DNA from: UBA1413 sp964650525 | Lineage (GTDB): Bacteria; Bacteroidota; Bacteroidia; Bacteroidales; Prolixibacteraceae | DNA length: 64,000 nucleotides | Assembly (NCBI GenBank): GCA_964650525.1 | Contig: CAZYUA010000017.1 | Coordinates: forward strand, 1-64,000 | Direction: 5' to 3' | In this document: in pieces, positions 16,444-25,655 of the stretch | Position numbering within the stretch: position 1 is the first letter of the stretch | Layout: each line of letters starts with the position of its first letter | Made by a program: the position numbers and the translations under genes | Notes under the pieces: model-generated | Database searches by the model: none | What the model saw: only the letters and a program-made list of their open reading frames with translations | What the model was told of the DNA's origin: nothing

Positions 16444-19400
16444 ATGAGCATATATAAGAGTGCTGTCAACAAACCTATCACAACACTGATGGTTTTCACC
16501 GCTATCATTGTGATGGGTATTTACTCGTTGATCAATATCCCGGTAGACCTTTATCCAGAAATAGACCCGCCCTTCATCTCGGTAATGACGACCTATGCTG
16601 GGGCCAATGCTGCTGATATTGAAACCAATGTAACCAAACGGCTGGAAGATGCCCTTAACTCGGTCGACGGTCTGAAGGAGGTGACCTCCACCTCTTTCGA
16701 TAATCTGTCGATCATCAACCTGGAGTTTGAGTGGGGGACCAACCTGGATGAAGCAACCAACGACATCCGGGATGTGAGCGACCGCTTGTACGAATACCTT
16801 CCCGAGGGAAGTGACCGGCCAGTCATTTATAAGTTCAACACCACCATGATGCCGATCCTGGTTTATGCTGTAAATGCCAGGGAGAGTTACCCGGGATTGG
16901 AGAAACTGATCACCGAAAAGATTATCAATCCCTTAAACAGGATTGAAGGCGTTGGTTCTATCGGCATGATGGGAGCTCCCCAGCGGGTTGTATATGTGGA
17001 TGCTGATCCCCGCAAACTGGATGCTTATAGCCTCACTCTCGAACAGATTGCCAGCCTCATCTCCGCTGAGAACCTGAATATGCCTTCGGGAAACGTAAAA
17101 ATGGGAAAAACCGATTACCAGTTGCGCATCCAGGGTGAATTGGGAGAAAGTGAGCAATTGCCTAACCTGGTTGTCGGCAGTCTGAACGGGAAAAATGTTT
17201 ACCTGAAGGATATCGCCGTCGTCCGGGATTCCCTGAAAGATATGTCGCTCGAAGAAAGAATCAACGGACAGAATGGGGTACGGATCTATGCCATGAAACA
17301 ATCTGGGGCCAATACGGTCAGGGTGGCACGTGAAATCAATCAAACAATCGAAGAACTGAAATCAGATCTTCCACCCGATGTGTCGATAAGCATGATCATG
17401 GATACCTCCGACTTTATCAAAGGATCGATCAGCAACCTCTCGGAGACCCTGATGTGGGCATTTATTTTTGTCATCCTGGTGATTCTTGTCTTCCTTGGAC
17501 GATGGAGGGCCACCTTTATCATCGTCCTGACAATCCCGATATCGCTGATAATGGCTTTTATTTACCTGTTTTTCACGGATAATTCCATCAATGTCATTTC
17601 CCTGACTTCCCTTTCCATAGCCATTGGTATGGTAGTGGATGATGCCATAGTGGTGCTGGAGAATATTACCAGGCACATCGAAAGGGGAAGTTCGCCCCGG
17701 GAGGCGGCTATTTACGCTACCAACGAGGTCTGGCTGGCGGTCATCGTAACAACTCTGGTAATTGTAGCCGTATTTTTACCACTGACCCTGGTTGGCGGGA
17801 TGACAGGCGTCATGTTCAATCAGCTGGGCTGGATTGTGACCATCACCATCGTAACCTCCACGATGGCGGCCATTTCCCTGACCCCGATGTTGTCTTCCAA
17901 ACTTCTCAGATTACGTCCCAAAAAAGAAAACCCGGGGCCTTTGAGCTGGGAAAGAACCTTTGAACGGTTTTTCAACTGGCTTGACGATTTTTATGTTGCC
18001 ACCCTGCGTTGGTCTTTGAAGCATAAAAAAGTTGTTGTTCTTCTGGCTGCTGCGATCTTTGCTGCATCCCTGATGCTTTTACGGTTCGTGGGTACCGACT
18101 TTATGCCGGAGTCGGACGAGAGCAGGATCAGCGTATCTATTGAACTGGAGACCGGGACCAGGGTGGAGGAAACGGTGAAAACCGCAAGGAAACTGGAAAC
18201 GCTCATACGGGAAAAATACCCGGAAGTTACCCTTATCTCCGCCTCCTCAGGCGCAGACGATGAGGGCAGCATGTTCTCCCTATTTACTACAACCGGGTCA
18301 AACATGATTAACCTGATGATCCGCCTCACCGGCATTGAAGAAAGGGAAAAGAGTGTCTGGGATTTAACTGATGAGATGCGGAAGGATTTTCAGCAATTTC
18401 CTGAGATCGTTACTGCCCTTATTACCACTTCCAATCAGATGATGGGGGGGGCCAGCACGGTGGATGTGGATATTTACGGGTACGATTTTAATACGACCAA
18501 TACCTTATCAGAAAAAATCAGGGAGAAGCTTATGAAGGTGGAGGGGGCCAAAGATGTGACGGTAAGCCGCAAAAAGGACAAACCTGAACTCCAGATAACC
18601 CTTGACAGGGGAAAAATGGCTCTCCACGGACTCAATACGGCTATGGTTTCTGCTGCTATCCGCAATCGTGTAAGCGGTCTGATTGCTTCACGCTTCAAGG
18701 AAGAAGGCGACGAATATGATATCAGGGTAAGGCTTGCTGAGGAATTCCGGAACTCGGTCACCGATCTGGAGCAAATTACCATTACTTCACCGATGGGAAA
18801 GAAGATTATGCTGAAAGAAATCGGTGAAGTCCGGGAGTTCTGGGGACCCCCCAGCATTCAGCATAAGCGAAAGGAAAGGCTCGTTACCATTTCAGCCAAG
18901 CCAGACAAAATACCCCTCGGTACGCTGGCTGATAATGTTAAGGCAGCCCTGAAAGAAGTCGATGTGCCCAGGGAAGTGCTTATTCAGGTTGGCGGAACTT
19001 ACGAAGACCAGCAAGAATCCTTTATGGATCTCGGAATGTTGATGATTGTCAGTCTGATCCTGGTGTTTATCGTTATGGCATCCCAGTTTGAATCCTTTAC
19101 CATACCGTTTGTCATTATGTTCTCCATACCTTTTGCTTTTACCGGGGTTATCCTGGCTCTTCTCCTTACGGGAACCACCCTTACCCTGGTGGCAGGGTTG
19201 GGAGCGGTACTGTTGATCGGTATTGTAGTGAAAAACGGAATTGTGCTTATTGATTTCACCAATCTGATGCGTGACCGGGATTACGAATTGTATGAGGCCA
19301 TTGTGGCAGCCGGCAGGTCCAGGTTACGCCCTGTGCTGATGACCGCAGCAACGACCATCCTGGGGATGCTGCCGCTGGCTCTCAGTACCGGAGAAGGGTC

Positions 19401-19560
19401 TGAAATGTGGAGACCTATGGGGATCACGGTGATCGGCGGACTGGTCTTCTCTACCATTGTCACCATGGTCATCGTGCCTGTTATGTACGGCATTTTCTCG
19501 CGCCGGGGTGAGCGAAACAAAACCGACAAAGTCCGGAAACAGTTTCATTTCATGGAATAA
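16444..19560 (+). CDS. RND family efflux permease (AcrB-like)
   Basis: A 1038-residue inner-membrane proton-driven pump. It has the two-fold repeat of the family: TM1 near the N-terminus (NKPITTLMVFTAIIVMGIYS), a large periplasmic loop, TM2-6 around residues 330-490 with the proton-relay motif IGMVVDDAIVVLEN (two adjacent Asp), a second loop, and TM8-12 with LIGIVVKNGIVLIDF. It follows the heavy-metal/multidrug (HAE1) pattern with Asp-Asp in TM4 rather than a metal-type motif. The start is the ATG at 16444; a longer frame from 16393 overlaps the adaptor gene and adds 17 residues without support. Confidence 0.95.
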   Translation: MSIYKSAVNKPITTLMVFTAIIVMGIYSLINIPVDLYPEIDPPFISVMTTYAGANAADIETNVTKRLEDALNSVDGLKEVTSTSFDNLSIINLEFEWGTNLDEATNDIRDVSDRLYEYLPEGSDRPVIYKFNTTMMPILVYAVNARESYPGLEKLITEKIINPLNRIEGVGSIGMMGAPQRVVYVDADPRKLDAYSLTLEQIASLISAENLNMPSGNVKMGKTDYQLRIQGELGESEQLPNLVVGSLNGKNVYLKDIAVVRDSLKDMSLEERINGQNGVRIYAMKQSGANTVRVAREINQTIEELKSDLPPDVSISMIMDTSDFIKGSISNLSETLMWAFIFVILVILVFLGRWRATFIIVLTIPISLIMAFIYLFFTDNSINVISLTSLSIAIGMVVDDAIVVLENITRHIERGSSPREAAIYATNEVWLAVIVTTLVIVAVFLPLTLVGGMTGVMFNQLGWIVTITIVTSTMAAISLTPMLSSKLLRLRPKKENPGPLSWERTFERFFNWLDDFYVATLRWSLKHKKVVVLLAAAIFAASLMLLRFVGTDFMPESDESRISVSIELETGTRVEETVKTARKLETLIREKYPEVTLISASSGADDEGSMFSLFTTTGSNMINLMIRLTGIEEREKSVWDLTDEMRKDFQQFPEIVTALITTSNQMMGGASTVDVDIYGYDFNTTNTLSEKIREKLMKVEGAKDVTVSRKKDKPELQITLDRGKMALHGLNTAMVSAAIRNRVSGLIASRFKEEGDEYDIRVRLAEEFRNSVTDLEQITITSPMGKKIMLKEIGEVREFWGPPSIQHKRKERLVTISAKPDKIPLGTLADNVKAALKEVDVPREVLIQVGGTYEDQQESFMDLGMLMIVSLILVFIVMASQFESFTIPFVIMFSIPFAFTGVILALLLTGTTLTLVAGLGAVLLIGIVVKNGIVLIDFTNLMRDRDYELYEAIVAAGRSRLRPVLMTAATTILGMLPLALSTGEGSEMWRPMGITVIGGLVFSTIVTMVIVPVMYGIFSRRGERNKTDKVRKQFHFME

Positions 19561-19571
19561 CCATACTTCTG

Positions 19572-19868
19572 ATGATGAAAGCAGTCTTTATAGTTTTTAA
19601 TCAGGCCAGTACCGAAAGGGTGGAATTTATGTTTGACAAATTGGAAATACGGGGTTTTACCTGGTGGAACGATGTGAATGGCAGAGGCAGCCATACCGGG
19701 GACCCGCATATGGGTACCCATACCTGGCCTGAGATGAACTCGGCAGCTCTGACCATAATTCCGGATGATAAGGTGGACGAACTCCTGGCTACCATCCGGA
19801 AAATTGATGCTGTAAACACCGAAATTGGTATCAGGGCTTTTGTGTGGGATATTCTGAAGGCGGTTTGA
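19572..19868 (+). CDS. PG0541-like transporter-associated protein
   Basis: A 98-residue cytoplasmic protein 11 bp downstream of the RND permease. It matches a small Bacteroidota family typically encoded beside RND pumps (named after Porphyromonas PG0541). The alternating beta/alpha pattern (KAVFIVFNQASTERVEFMF, then AALTIIPDDKVDELLATIR) recalls PII-like or ACT-like small ligand-binding folds, so a role as a soluble sensor of pump state or cargo is an inference. A conserved-looking His/Gly-rich loop (SHTGDPHMGTHTWPEM) could bind a metal. It ends convergently with dapL, 22 bp apart. Confidence 0.75.
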   Translation: MMKAVFIVFNQASTERVEFMFDKLEIRGFTWWNDVNGRGSHTGDPHMGTHTWPEMNSAALTIIPDDKVDELLATIRKIDAVNTEIGIRAFVWDILKAV

Positions 19869-19890
19869 AAGGAAACGGGACAATCTGCAT

Positions 19891-21117
19891 TCAGAGCTTT
19901 TTGATCCTTTCCATGGCTTCTTCTATATCACTGCGACAGGCAAACGCTGAAAAACGGAAATATCCTTCCCCTGAGGGACCGAAACCGGCACCCGGTGTTC
20001 CGGCTACGTTGGCTTCCTGTAATAAAAGGTCAAAATAATCCCACGATTTCATGGCTCCGGGAGTCCTTACCCAGATGTAAGGGGCATGGATGCCCCCGTA
20101 AACCCGGTAGCCGCATTGTGAAAGGCCCTCCCGTATGATACGGGCATTTTCAAGGTAGCAGGCAATAACCTCGCGGGTTTCACGGTTCCCTTCAGGGGTG
20201 AAGACAGCCGCTGCCGCTTTCTGGACCGGATAGGACACCCCATTGAATTTGGTGGTTTGCCGCCGGTACCACACATCTCTTACACGAACCTCTCTGCCCT
20301 GGCTGTTTAGGGCTGTCAGTTCTTGGGGAATCACCGTGTATGCCAGTCTGGTGCCCGTAAACCCGGCCGTTTTCGACAAACTGCGGAATTCTATCGCAAC
20401 CTGTTTGGCTCCTTCGACCTCATATATCGTATGGGGAATGCTCTCATCGGTGATAAAGGCTTCATAGGCTGCGTCATAAAGAAGAATGCTCCCATGGGTG
20501 CGGGCGTAATCAACCCATTTTTTCAGCTCCTGATGAGTGGCCACCGCTCCGGTGGGGTTGTTGGGAAAACAGAGAAAAATCAGTCCGGGAGTCTTTTCGG
20601 GGAGCTGGGGAAGGAAGTGATTCTCCTCAAGGCATGGCAAATAAAGGATCCCTTCATAATAGCCGTTGGCCATCTTCTGACCTGTTTTTCCAGCCATCAC
20701 GGTGGTGTCGGCATAGACTGGGTAAACAGGATCACAAATGGCAGTTACGGTACCGGCATGAAATATATCCTGGATATTCCCGGTGTCGCATTTGGACCCG
20801 TCTGAAATGAAGATATCATCGGGCGACAGGTCGGCGCCACGGCTTTTGTATGCCTGCCGGGCAATAGCCTCCCGCAGGAACGGATACCCCTGTTCGGGAC
20901 CATAGCCTTTAAATGTCGCCGCGTGGGCCATTTCTTCCACTCCTTCATGAAACGACCTGATAACAGAGGGCACCAGGGGAAGCGTCACATCCCCGATTCC
21001 CATCCGGATTACCCTGATACCGGGATTCGCCTGCGAAAACTCCCGTATCCGCCGCCCAATCTCAGGGAAGAGATAGCCCTCTGCCAATTTCTCATAATGT
21101 TCGTTGATCAATACCAT
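19891..21117 (-). CDS. dapL: LL-diaminopimelate aminotransferase
   Basis: A 408-residue pyridoxal-phosphate enzyme of fold type I that makes LL-diaminopimelate directly from tetrahydrodipicolinate, bypassing the succinylase or acetylase steps. Family marks are the N-terminus LAEGYLFPEIGRRI, the ISDGSKCDTGNIQ segment, and the PLP lysine in SLSKTAGFTGTR. It supplies both peptidoglycan and lysine. It is transcribed away from lysA, 167 bp apart, with its own promoter box at 21152-21159; dapA is in another operon at 35053. Confidence 0.95.
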   Translation of the reverse strand: MVLINEHYEKLAEGYLFPEIGRRIREFSQANPGIRVIRMGIGDVTLPLVPSVIRSFHEGVEEMAHAATFKGYGPEQGYPFLREAIARQAYKSRGADLSPDDIFISDGSKCDTGNIQDIFHAGTVTAICDPVYPVYADTTVMAGKTGQKMANGYYEGILYLPCLEENHFLPQLPEKTPGLIFLCFPNNPTGAVATHQELKKWVDYARTHGSILLYDAAYEAFITDESIPHTIYEVEGAKQVAIEFRSLSKTAGFTGTRLAYTVIPQELTALNSQGREVRVRDVWYRRQTTKFNGVSYPVQKAAAAVFTPEGNRETREVIACYLENARIIREGLSQCGYRVYGGIHAPYIWVRTPGAMKSWDYFDLLLQEANVAGTPGAGFGPSGEGYFRFSAFACRSDIEEAMERIKKL

Positions 21118-21151
21118 AGCTTCTTGACTTTAGTTATGAAACCCTGTTCCG

Positions 21152-21159
21152 CAAAGATA
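21152..21159 (-). promoter_or_regulatory. Promoter -7 box for dapL
   Basis: The minus strand reads TATCTTTG, a TAnnTTTG match about 35 bp before the dapL ATG. Confidence 0.55.
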
Positions 21160-21257
21160 AACAATCAACCTGAGGGCCGGATGCTTCTGATTTATTAATA
21201 ATAAATTCATAAATAGTGCATTACACCAAATTTTCTCTTTTCTTCCTGCCTATGTTG

Positions 21258-21265
21258 TACCTTTG
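21258..21265 (+). promoter_or_regulatory. Promoter -7 box for lysA
   Basis: TACCTTTG matches TAnnTTTG and ends 19 bp before the ATG at 21285. It lies inside the longer in-frame extension, so it argues that the upstream ATG at 21216 is not used. Confidence 0.6.
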
Positions 21266-21284
21266 TCTATATTTATTTCCGAAT

Positions 21285-22550
21285 ATGCCTGCAAAGAAAC
21301 TGCCTCTCAGTCCGGGAAGACTGGAAGAAATCGCTGCCCGTTTTCCCACACCTTTTCATCTTTACGACGAAAAGGGTATCCGGACGAATGCCCGTAGTTT
21401 TAAGAAGGCTTTTGCCTGGAATCCGGGTTTCATGGAGTATTTCGCCATCAAAGCAGCTCCGAACCCCTATCTGATGAAGATCCTCCGGAAAGAAGGATTT
21501 GGCATAGACTGCAGTTCGCTGGCTGAACTCCGGTTGGCAGAGCGAATGGGTATGCGGGGTGATGAGATCATGTTCACTTCGAATGATACCCCTGCCGCGG
21601 AATTTGTAAAAGCCAGGGAACTGGGAGCCATTATTAACCTGGATGACATTTCTCATATTGAATATCTTGCCAGGCATGCCGGAATTCCGGACACCCTTAG
21701 TTTTCGTTACAATCCGGGTAATCTGAAAGCAGGAAATGTGATCATCGGGCATCCTGAAGAAGCCAAATACGGACTGACGCGCGAACAAATGATTGAAGCT
21801 TACCGCATGGCACTTTCCCTTGGGGTGAAGCGCTTTGGAATCCACACGATGGTTGCCTCCAACGAACTGGATCCGGGCTATTTCATCGAAACTGCAGAAA
21901 TTTTGTTCGAGTTGATTGCTGAAGTGACGCGGAAAACAGGTGTAAGAATCGATTTTGCCAATCTCGGAGGAGGAATCGGCATTCCTTACCGGACTGAACA
22001 GGACCCTGTGGATCTGGAGGTTATGAGCAACGGAATCCGTAAACTTTATGATTCCTTCCTTGTGCCGGGGGGATTGGTTCCTCTGCGCATCAATTTCGAG
22101 GCAGGACGTGCCATCACCGGTCCATTCGGCTACCTGGTTTCCAGGGTTCGGCATATTAAGAATACATACAAACGGTTTGCCGGACTGGATGCCTGCATGG
22201 TTGACCTTATGAGACCTGCTCTTTATGGTGCCTACCATCACATCACCGTGCTTGGTAAAGAGGGGCACGCTCCTTCAGGAATGTACGATGTAACCGGTTC
22301 CCTGTGCGAGAACAACGACAAATTCGCCATCGACCGCCTTTTACCGGAACTGAAAGCCGGAGACCTGGTCGTTATTCACGATACCGGGGCTCATGGGCAT
22401 GCTATGGGATTCAACTATAACGGCAAGTTGAAATCTGCTGAACTTCTGTTACGCGAAGATGGAGAGGTGGTCGTGATCAGAAGGGCCGAAACTACAGAGG
22501 ACTACTTTGCCACCCTCGATTTTGACGGTCTGGGTAATTTTCAAGTTTAA
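21285..22550 (+). CDS. lysA: Diaminopimelate decarboxylase
   Basis: A 421-residue PLP enzyme of the alanine racemase/group IV decarboxylase fold, converting meso-diaminopimelate to lysine. The PLP lysine is Lys56 in YFAIKAAPNP. Further marks are HTMVASNE (about 185-192), the glycine-rich LGGGIGIPY loop, the EAGRAITGPFGYL segment, and the dimer-partner cysteine in TGSLCENNDKF. The start at 21285 follows the promoter box; a hydrophobic extension back to 21216 is translation of the promoter region. It is divergent from dapL, so the two genes form a lysine/DAP synthesis pair. Confidence 0.92.
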   Translation: MPAKKLPLSPGRLEEIAARFPTPFHLYDEKGIRTNARSFKKAFAWNPGFMEYFAIKAAPNPYLMKILRKEGFGIDCSSLAELRLAERMGMRGDEIMFTSNDTPAAEFVKARELGAIINLDDISHIEYLARHAGIPDTLSFRYNPGNLKAGNVIIGHPEEAKYGLTREQMIEAYRMALSLGVKRFGIHTMVASNELDPGYFIETAEILFELIAEVTRKTGVRIDFANLGGGIGIPYRTEQDPVDLEVMSNGIRKLYDSFLVPGGLVPLRINFEAGRAITGPFGYLVSRVRHIKNTYKRFAGLDACMVDLMRPALYGAYHHITVLGKEGHAPSGMYDVTGSLCENNDKFAIDRLLPELKAGDLVVIHDTGAHGHAMGFNYNGKLKSAELLLREDGEVVVIRRAETTEDYFATLDFDGLGNFQV

Positions 22551-22567
22551 AGCCTCCTTCCTGATGA

Positions 22568-22645
22568 AATACCCATCCCGACTGAGTCGGGACCAACCGT
22601 GATGATGAAGCCACATGGGTATTACATGTGTTTCTTGTCTTTTTC
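22568..22645 (+). promoter_or_regulatory. Attenuator-like leader before the glycosyltransferase gene
   Basis: The 120 bp between lysA and the glycosyltransferase gene can form two alternatives. In one, AATACCCAT (22568-22576) pairs with ATGGGTATT (22615-22623), stacked on a hairpin CCCGAC-TGA-GTCGGG (22577-22591). In the other, CACATG (22612-22617) pairs with CATGTG (22625-22630), followed by a T-rich run to 22645, which looks like a terminator. The two share bases 22615-22617 and exclude each other. The layout resembles an attenuator or riboswitch, but no known aptamer was recognised; it might also simply be the 3' end of lysA. Confidence 0.45.
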
Positions 22646-22670
22646 CATATGAACGTAATAATTTAAACAC

Positions 22671-23798
22671 ATGAAAATCGGTTTCGATGCCAAGCGTGCA
22701 TTTGTGAACAGGGCGGGTTTGGGAACGTACAGCCGCAATACGCTGACAGCTCTCCAGAAGTACTACCCTTCCAGCCAGTATATTCTTTATACTCCTGCTT
22801 TGCGTACCGATTTGTTTAAACAATATCCTTTTTTCGACATCCGCACCCCTCACGATCCCCTGTCAAGGTTGTTTAAACCCCTTTGGCGCTCTTTCGGTAT
22901 GGTTTCCTCCATCTGTAAAGAAAAGCCCGATCTTTTTCATGGACTGAGCAATGAATTGCCTTATTGGATCGGTAACACCGGGATCCCTGCCGTGGTAACC
23001 ATTCATGATCTGATTTTCATAAATTTCCCCGGCCTTTACAAGGCTGCCGACAGGTGGATCTATTACAGGAAGGTGCGGCATGCCTGCCATTTTGCCAAAA
23101 AGATCATTGCCACAAGCAGGCAAACCCGTAACGACCTGATCAACCATCTTGCTGTTGATCCCGGGAAAGTAGAGGTGCTTTACCAAAGCATTTCTGAACG
23201 TTTCTTTCTGAACCATTATGCCGAAGACCAGGAGGAGGTACTCAAACGGTATCATTTGCCCGAACAGTTTATACTGACTGTAGGCACTGTAGAACCCCGG
23301 AAGAACCAGTTGGGTGTATTAAAAGCACTCCATGCCGGGAAAGTGGACCTGCCCTATGTCATTGTCGGGAAGCCTACACTGTATACGGAACAGATTATCG
23401 AATATGCGGAACAGAACGGACTGGGAAACCAGGTGATCATGCTGACTGATGTACCTGATTTTGATCTTCCTGCTTTTTACCGGAAGGCAATGATCATGGT
23501 TTATCTGTCTCATTACGAGGGATTCGGATTACCCGTTATTGAGGCAATGGCTTGCGGGTGCCCTGTCATCACTTCTACTGTTTCCTGCCTTCCCGAAATC
23601 GGTGGTGAGGCCGCAGCGTATTGTAATCCTGATGATCAGGAAACCCTTTCTGATCTCCTGCTGAAGATCGCCGGAAACACATCGCTTGCCGGAGAAATGG
23701 CCGTAAAGGGAAGGCAACGGGCATTGATGTTCCAGCCGGAAGGAAGAACCGATGCCCTGATGGCCTTTTACAGAAATGTACTCAATCAGCATGGCTGA
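22671..23798 (+). CDS. Family 4 glycosyltransferase (GT-B fold)
   Basis: A 375-residue retaining glycosyltransferase. The N-terminal Rossmann half begins MKIGFDAKRAFVNRAGLGTY, with the glycine loop that receives the sugar. The C-terminal donor half has ILTVGTVEPRKNQLGVLKAL and the signature SHYEGFGLPVIEAMACGCPV (E-x7-E type). No membrane segment or signal peptide is present, so it acts in the cytoplasm or at the membrane face, probably on envelope glycans. No polysaccharide cluster surrounds it, so the product is unknown. The stop overlaps the tsaC start (ATGGCTGA). Confidence 0.85.
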   Translation: MKIGFDAKRAFVNRAGLGTYSRNTLTALQKYYPSSQYILYTPALRTDLFKQYPFFDIRTPHDPLSRLFKPLWRSFGMVSSICKEKPDLFHGLSNELPYWIGNTGIPAVVTIHDLIFINFPGLYKAADRWIYYRKVRHACHFAKKIIATSRQTRNDLINHLAVDPGKVEVLYQSISERFFLNHYAEDQEEVLKRYHLPEQFILTVGTVEPRKNQLGVLKALHAGKVDLPYVIVGKPTLYTEQIIEYAEQNGLGNQVIMLTDVPDFDLPAFYRKAMIMVYLSHYEGFGLPVIEAMACGCPVITSTVSCLPEIGGEAAAYCNPDDQETLSDLLLKIAGNTSLAGEMAVKGRQRALMFQPEGRTDALMAFYRNVLNQHG

Positions 23799-24378
23799 CG
23801 TCTCAAACCCTTTTGACTTGGAGGACCTTCACCAGGCTCTAAAGGTCCTGCGTCAGGGAGGGGTTGTTTTGTATCCCACAGACACGGTATGGGGGCTGGG
23901 CTGCGACGCCACCAATGGTTCTGCTGTGGCCAGAATTCAGGCCATTAAGAAAAGATCAGACGCTAAAAGCATGCTGGTTCTTTTGGAAAATCCAAACCTG
24001 CTAAGCCAGTATGTGGCTGAGATTCCTGAAATTGCCTGGGATCTTATCGAACTGGCAGATTCCCCGCTGACCATTGTTTACCCAGGAGGCAGGAACCTCG
24101 CTTCCAACCTGCTGGCTGCCGATGGAACCATCGGAATCAGGATTACCCGCGAACCATTCGTCTGCAGTCTGATCAGAGGCTTACGCAAACCACTGGTTTC
24201 CACTTCTGCAAATATCAGCGGAGAGAGAGCTCCGGAATCTTTTCAGGATATCACACCGGCGATAAGAAAATCCGTCGACTATATCGTCCGTCACAGGCAG
24301 GGGGAAATATTTAAAGGGAAACCTTCCGGCATCATCCGGCTTGGACCTGGTGGCCTGGTCGAAATCATCAGAAAATAA
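23791..24378 (+). CDS. tsaC: Threonylcarbamoyl-AMP synthase (Sua5/YrdC family)
   Basis: A 195-residue YrdC-domain protein that makes threonylcarbamoyl-AMP from threonine, bicarbonate and ATP, the first step of t6A modification of tRNAs reading ANN codons. Signatures are GGVVLYPTDTVWGLGCDA, KKRSDAKSMLVLL, the GTIGIRI strand and STSANISGE. It is the short TsaC/YciO length, without a Sua5 C-terminal domain. The start chosen is the ATG overlapping the end of the glycosyltransferase gene; five extra upstream codons are possible. A terminator follows. Confidence 0.88.
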   Translation: MADVSNPFDLEDLHQALKVLRQGGVVLYPTDTVWGLGCDATNGSAVARIQAIKKRSDAKSMLVLLENPNLLSQYVAEIPEIAWDLIELADSPLTIVYPGGRNLASNLLAADGTIGIRITREPFVCSLIRGLRKPLVSTSANISGERAPESFQDITPAIRKSVDYIVRHRQGEIFKGKPSGIIRLGPGGLVEIIRK

Positions 24379-24409
24379 AAAAACCGGCTTTTATGCAAAA
24401 CCGGTTTTT
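24376..24409. terminator. Bidirectional terminator between tsaC and mscL
   Basis: An inverted repeat (AAACCGG at 24381-24387 with CCGGTTT at 24401-24407) sits between an A-run and a T-run immediately after the tsaC stop, and 35 bp beyond the stop of the convergent mscL gene, so it serves both. Confidence 0.8.
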
Positions 24410-24443
24410 CTGTACGATCATCAAGGTTGTTCAAGGGAACCAC

Positions 24444-24845
24444 TCATTTTTTTGCCAAAAGATCGCGGATCTCTGTCAGCAAGTTTTCTTCCTTAGAGGG
24501 TGCAGGCGGAGGCGGGGGAATCGCTGCTTCTTTCTTCTTCAGCGAATTCAATGCCTTGACCACTAAGAAAATAACCAGCGCCACGATAACAAAGTCAATG
24601 ACAGTGTTAATCCAGGCTCCGTAATTCAGGGTGACAGCCGGAATTTCTCCTTCTGCCGGTTTCAGCACTGCTTTCAGACTGGCAAAATCAGCACCACCTA
24701 ACAACAAGCCGATGGGAGGCATGATCACATCGTTAACAAATGAGGTGACGATTTTCCCGAAGGCACCCCCAATGACCACGGCGATAGCCAGGTCAACCAC
24801 GTTGCCTTTCATGGCAAACTCCTTGAATTCTTTCAACATTCCCAT
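24444..24845 (-). CDS. mscL: Large-conductance mechanosensitive channel
   Basis: A 133-residue inner-membrane channel that opens under membrane tension to release solutes in osmotic downshock. The N-terminal helix (MLKEFKEFAMKGN) and TM1 (VVDLAIAVVIGGAFGKIVTSF, with the gate region) are classic. TM2 is INTVIDFVIVALVIFLVVKAL, and the C-terminal helix bundle has a Pro-rich PPPPPAP linker before EENLLTEIRDLLAKK. Length is normal. It has its own promoter box at 24896-24903. Confidence 0.96.
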   Translation of the reverse strand: MGMLKEFKEFAMKGNVVDLAIAVVIGGAFGKIVTSFVNDVIMPPIGLLLGGADFASLKAVLKPAEGEIPAVTLNYGAWINTVIDFVIVALVIFLVVKALNSLKKKEAAIPPPPPAPSKEENLLTEIRDLLAKK

Positions 24846-24895
24846 ACAATCTGAAATTTAGTGAATAAATGATTTAGTTGTAACTAAAAGTGGCC

Positions 24896-24903
24896 CAAAA
24901 CTA
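24896..24903 (-). promoter_or_regulatory. Promoter -7 box for mscL
   Basis: The minus strand reads TAGTTTTG, a TAnnTTTG match about 50 bp before the mscL ATG. Confidence 0.55.
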
Positions 24904-24944
24904 AGTCATTTTTTCAACTTCCGCAAATTCCTGACTATTGCAGG

Positions 24945-25655
24945 TTATTTTATTTCCTTCACCCTTCCTGATCCGGCAATGGTAGCATCAATGTCGGGAT
25001 TCCCCGAATAGTACAAACTGCCTGAACCGGCAATCTTTACTGCAATTTTGCCGTCGGAACGGATCGTGCAATCCCCCGATCCGGCAATTTGCACTTTCGC
25101 TTCACCAAAGGAAAGATTTCCGGCTTTTAAATTTCCAGACCCTGCTATAGATGCAGATAAAGAGGAAGCCGCGGCACCGCCGCTGATCAGTATATTCCCT
25201 GATCCGGCAATACTGGTTCTTACACGGTCGGCATTCAGCAAATCCACTTCGATATTCCCGCTGCCGCTGACATTCAGGTCCATGATCAGGGTGGTGACGC
25301 CACCCCTGGTAACAATATCTCCCGATCCTGACAGGCTGAATCCGGTAATTTCAGGCATTGTGATCATAATATCCACAGGTTCCCGGTCCACCTTCTTCTG
25401 AAGGTAACTCCTTACCGGGAAACGGATTACTAACGCCCTGTCCTTGACTTCTGTAATGATTTCACGAAGAGTGGATTCACTGGCATTGATCGTTATCTGC
25501 TGAGGAGTTCCCTGCACCACGGTGACCCTGGCAGGTATGGCCAGATTGATCTCCGTAAACGAGGCCACCGCTCTTTCCTCGGTCTCGCCAAATACAGCCA
25601 GGCTGTTACACAACTGTCCCATAAACAGTACTGCAACCAAAATGAATTTGTTCAT
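24945..25655 (-). CDS. Secreted GIN-domain (DUF2807) protein
   Basis: A 236-residue exported protein with a signal peptide (about 1-22) and a putative auto-transporter adhesin head GIN domain. The domain is a right-handed beta-helix built from short repeats; the motif SGSGDI/IAGSGN recurs at least seven times from residue 110 to the end. Such proteins are common in Bacteroidota, and their role (surface adhesion or envelope stress) is unproven. The 282 bp upstream to rimM holds no gene; it contains small inverted repeats near 25801-25815 (CATCCG/CGGATG) and 25819-25835. Confidence 0.85.
   Translation of the reverse strand: MNKFILVAVLFMGQLCNSLAVFGETEERAVASFTEINLAIPARVTVVQGTPQQITINASESTLREIITEVKDRALVIRFPVRSYLQKKVDREPVDIMITMPEITGFSLSGSGDIVTRGGVTTLIMDLNVSGSGNIEVDLLNADRVRTSIAGSGNILISGGAAASSLSASIAGSGNLKAGNLSFGEAKVQIAGSGDCTIRSDGKIAVKIAGSGSLYYSGNPDIDATIAGSGRVKEIK

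Noticed and set aside
21273..22268. A 331-codon open frame antisense to lysA
   Set aside because: Same reason: shadow of a well-supported gene, with composition unlike a real protein.
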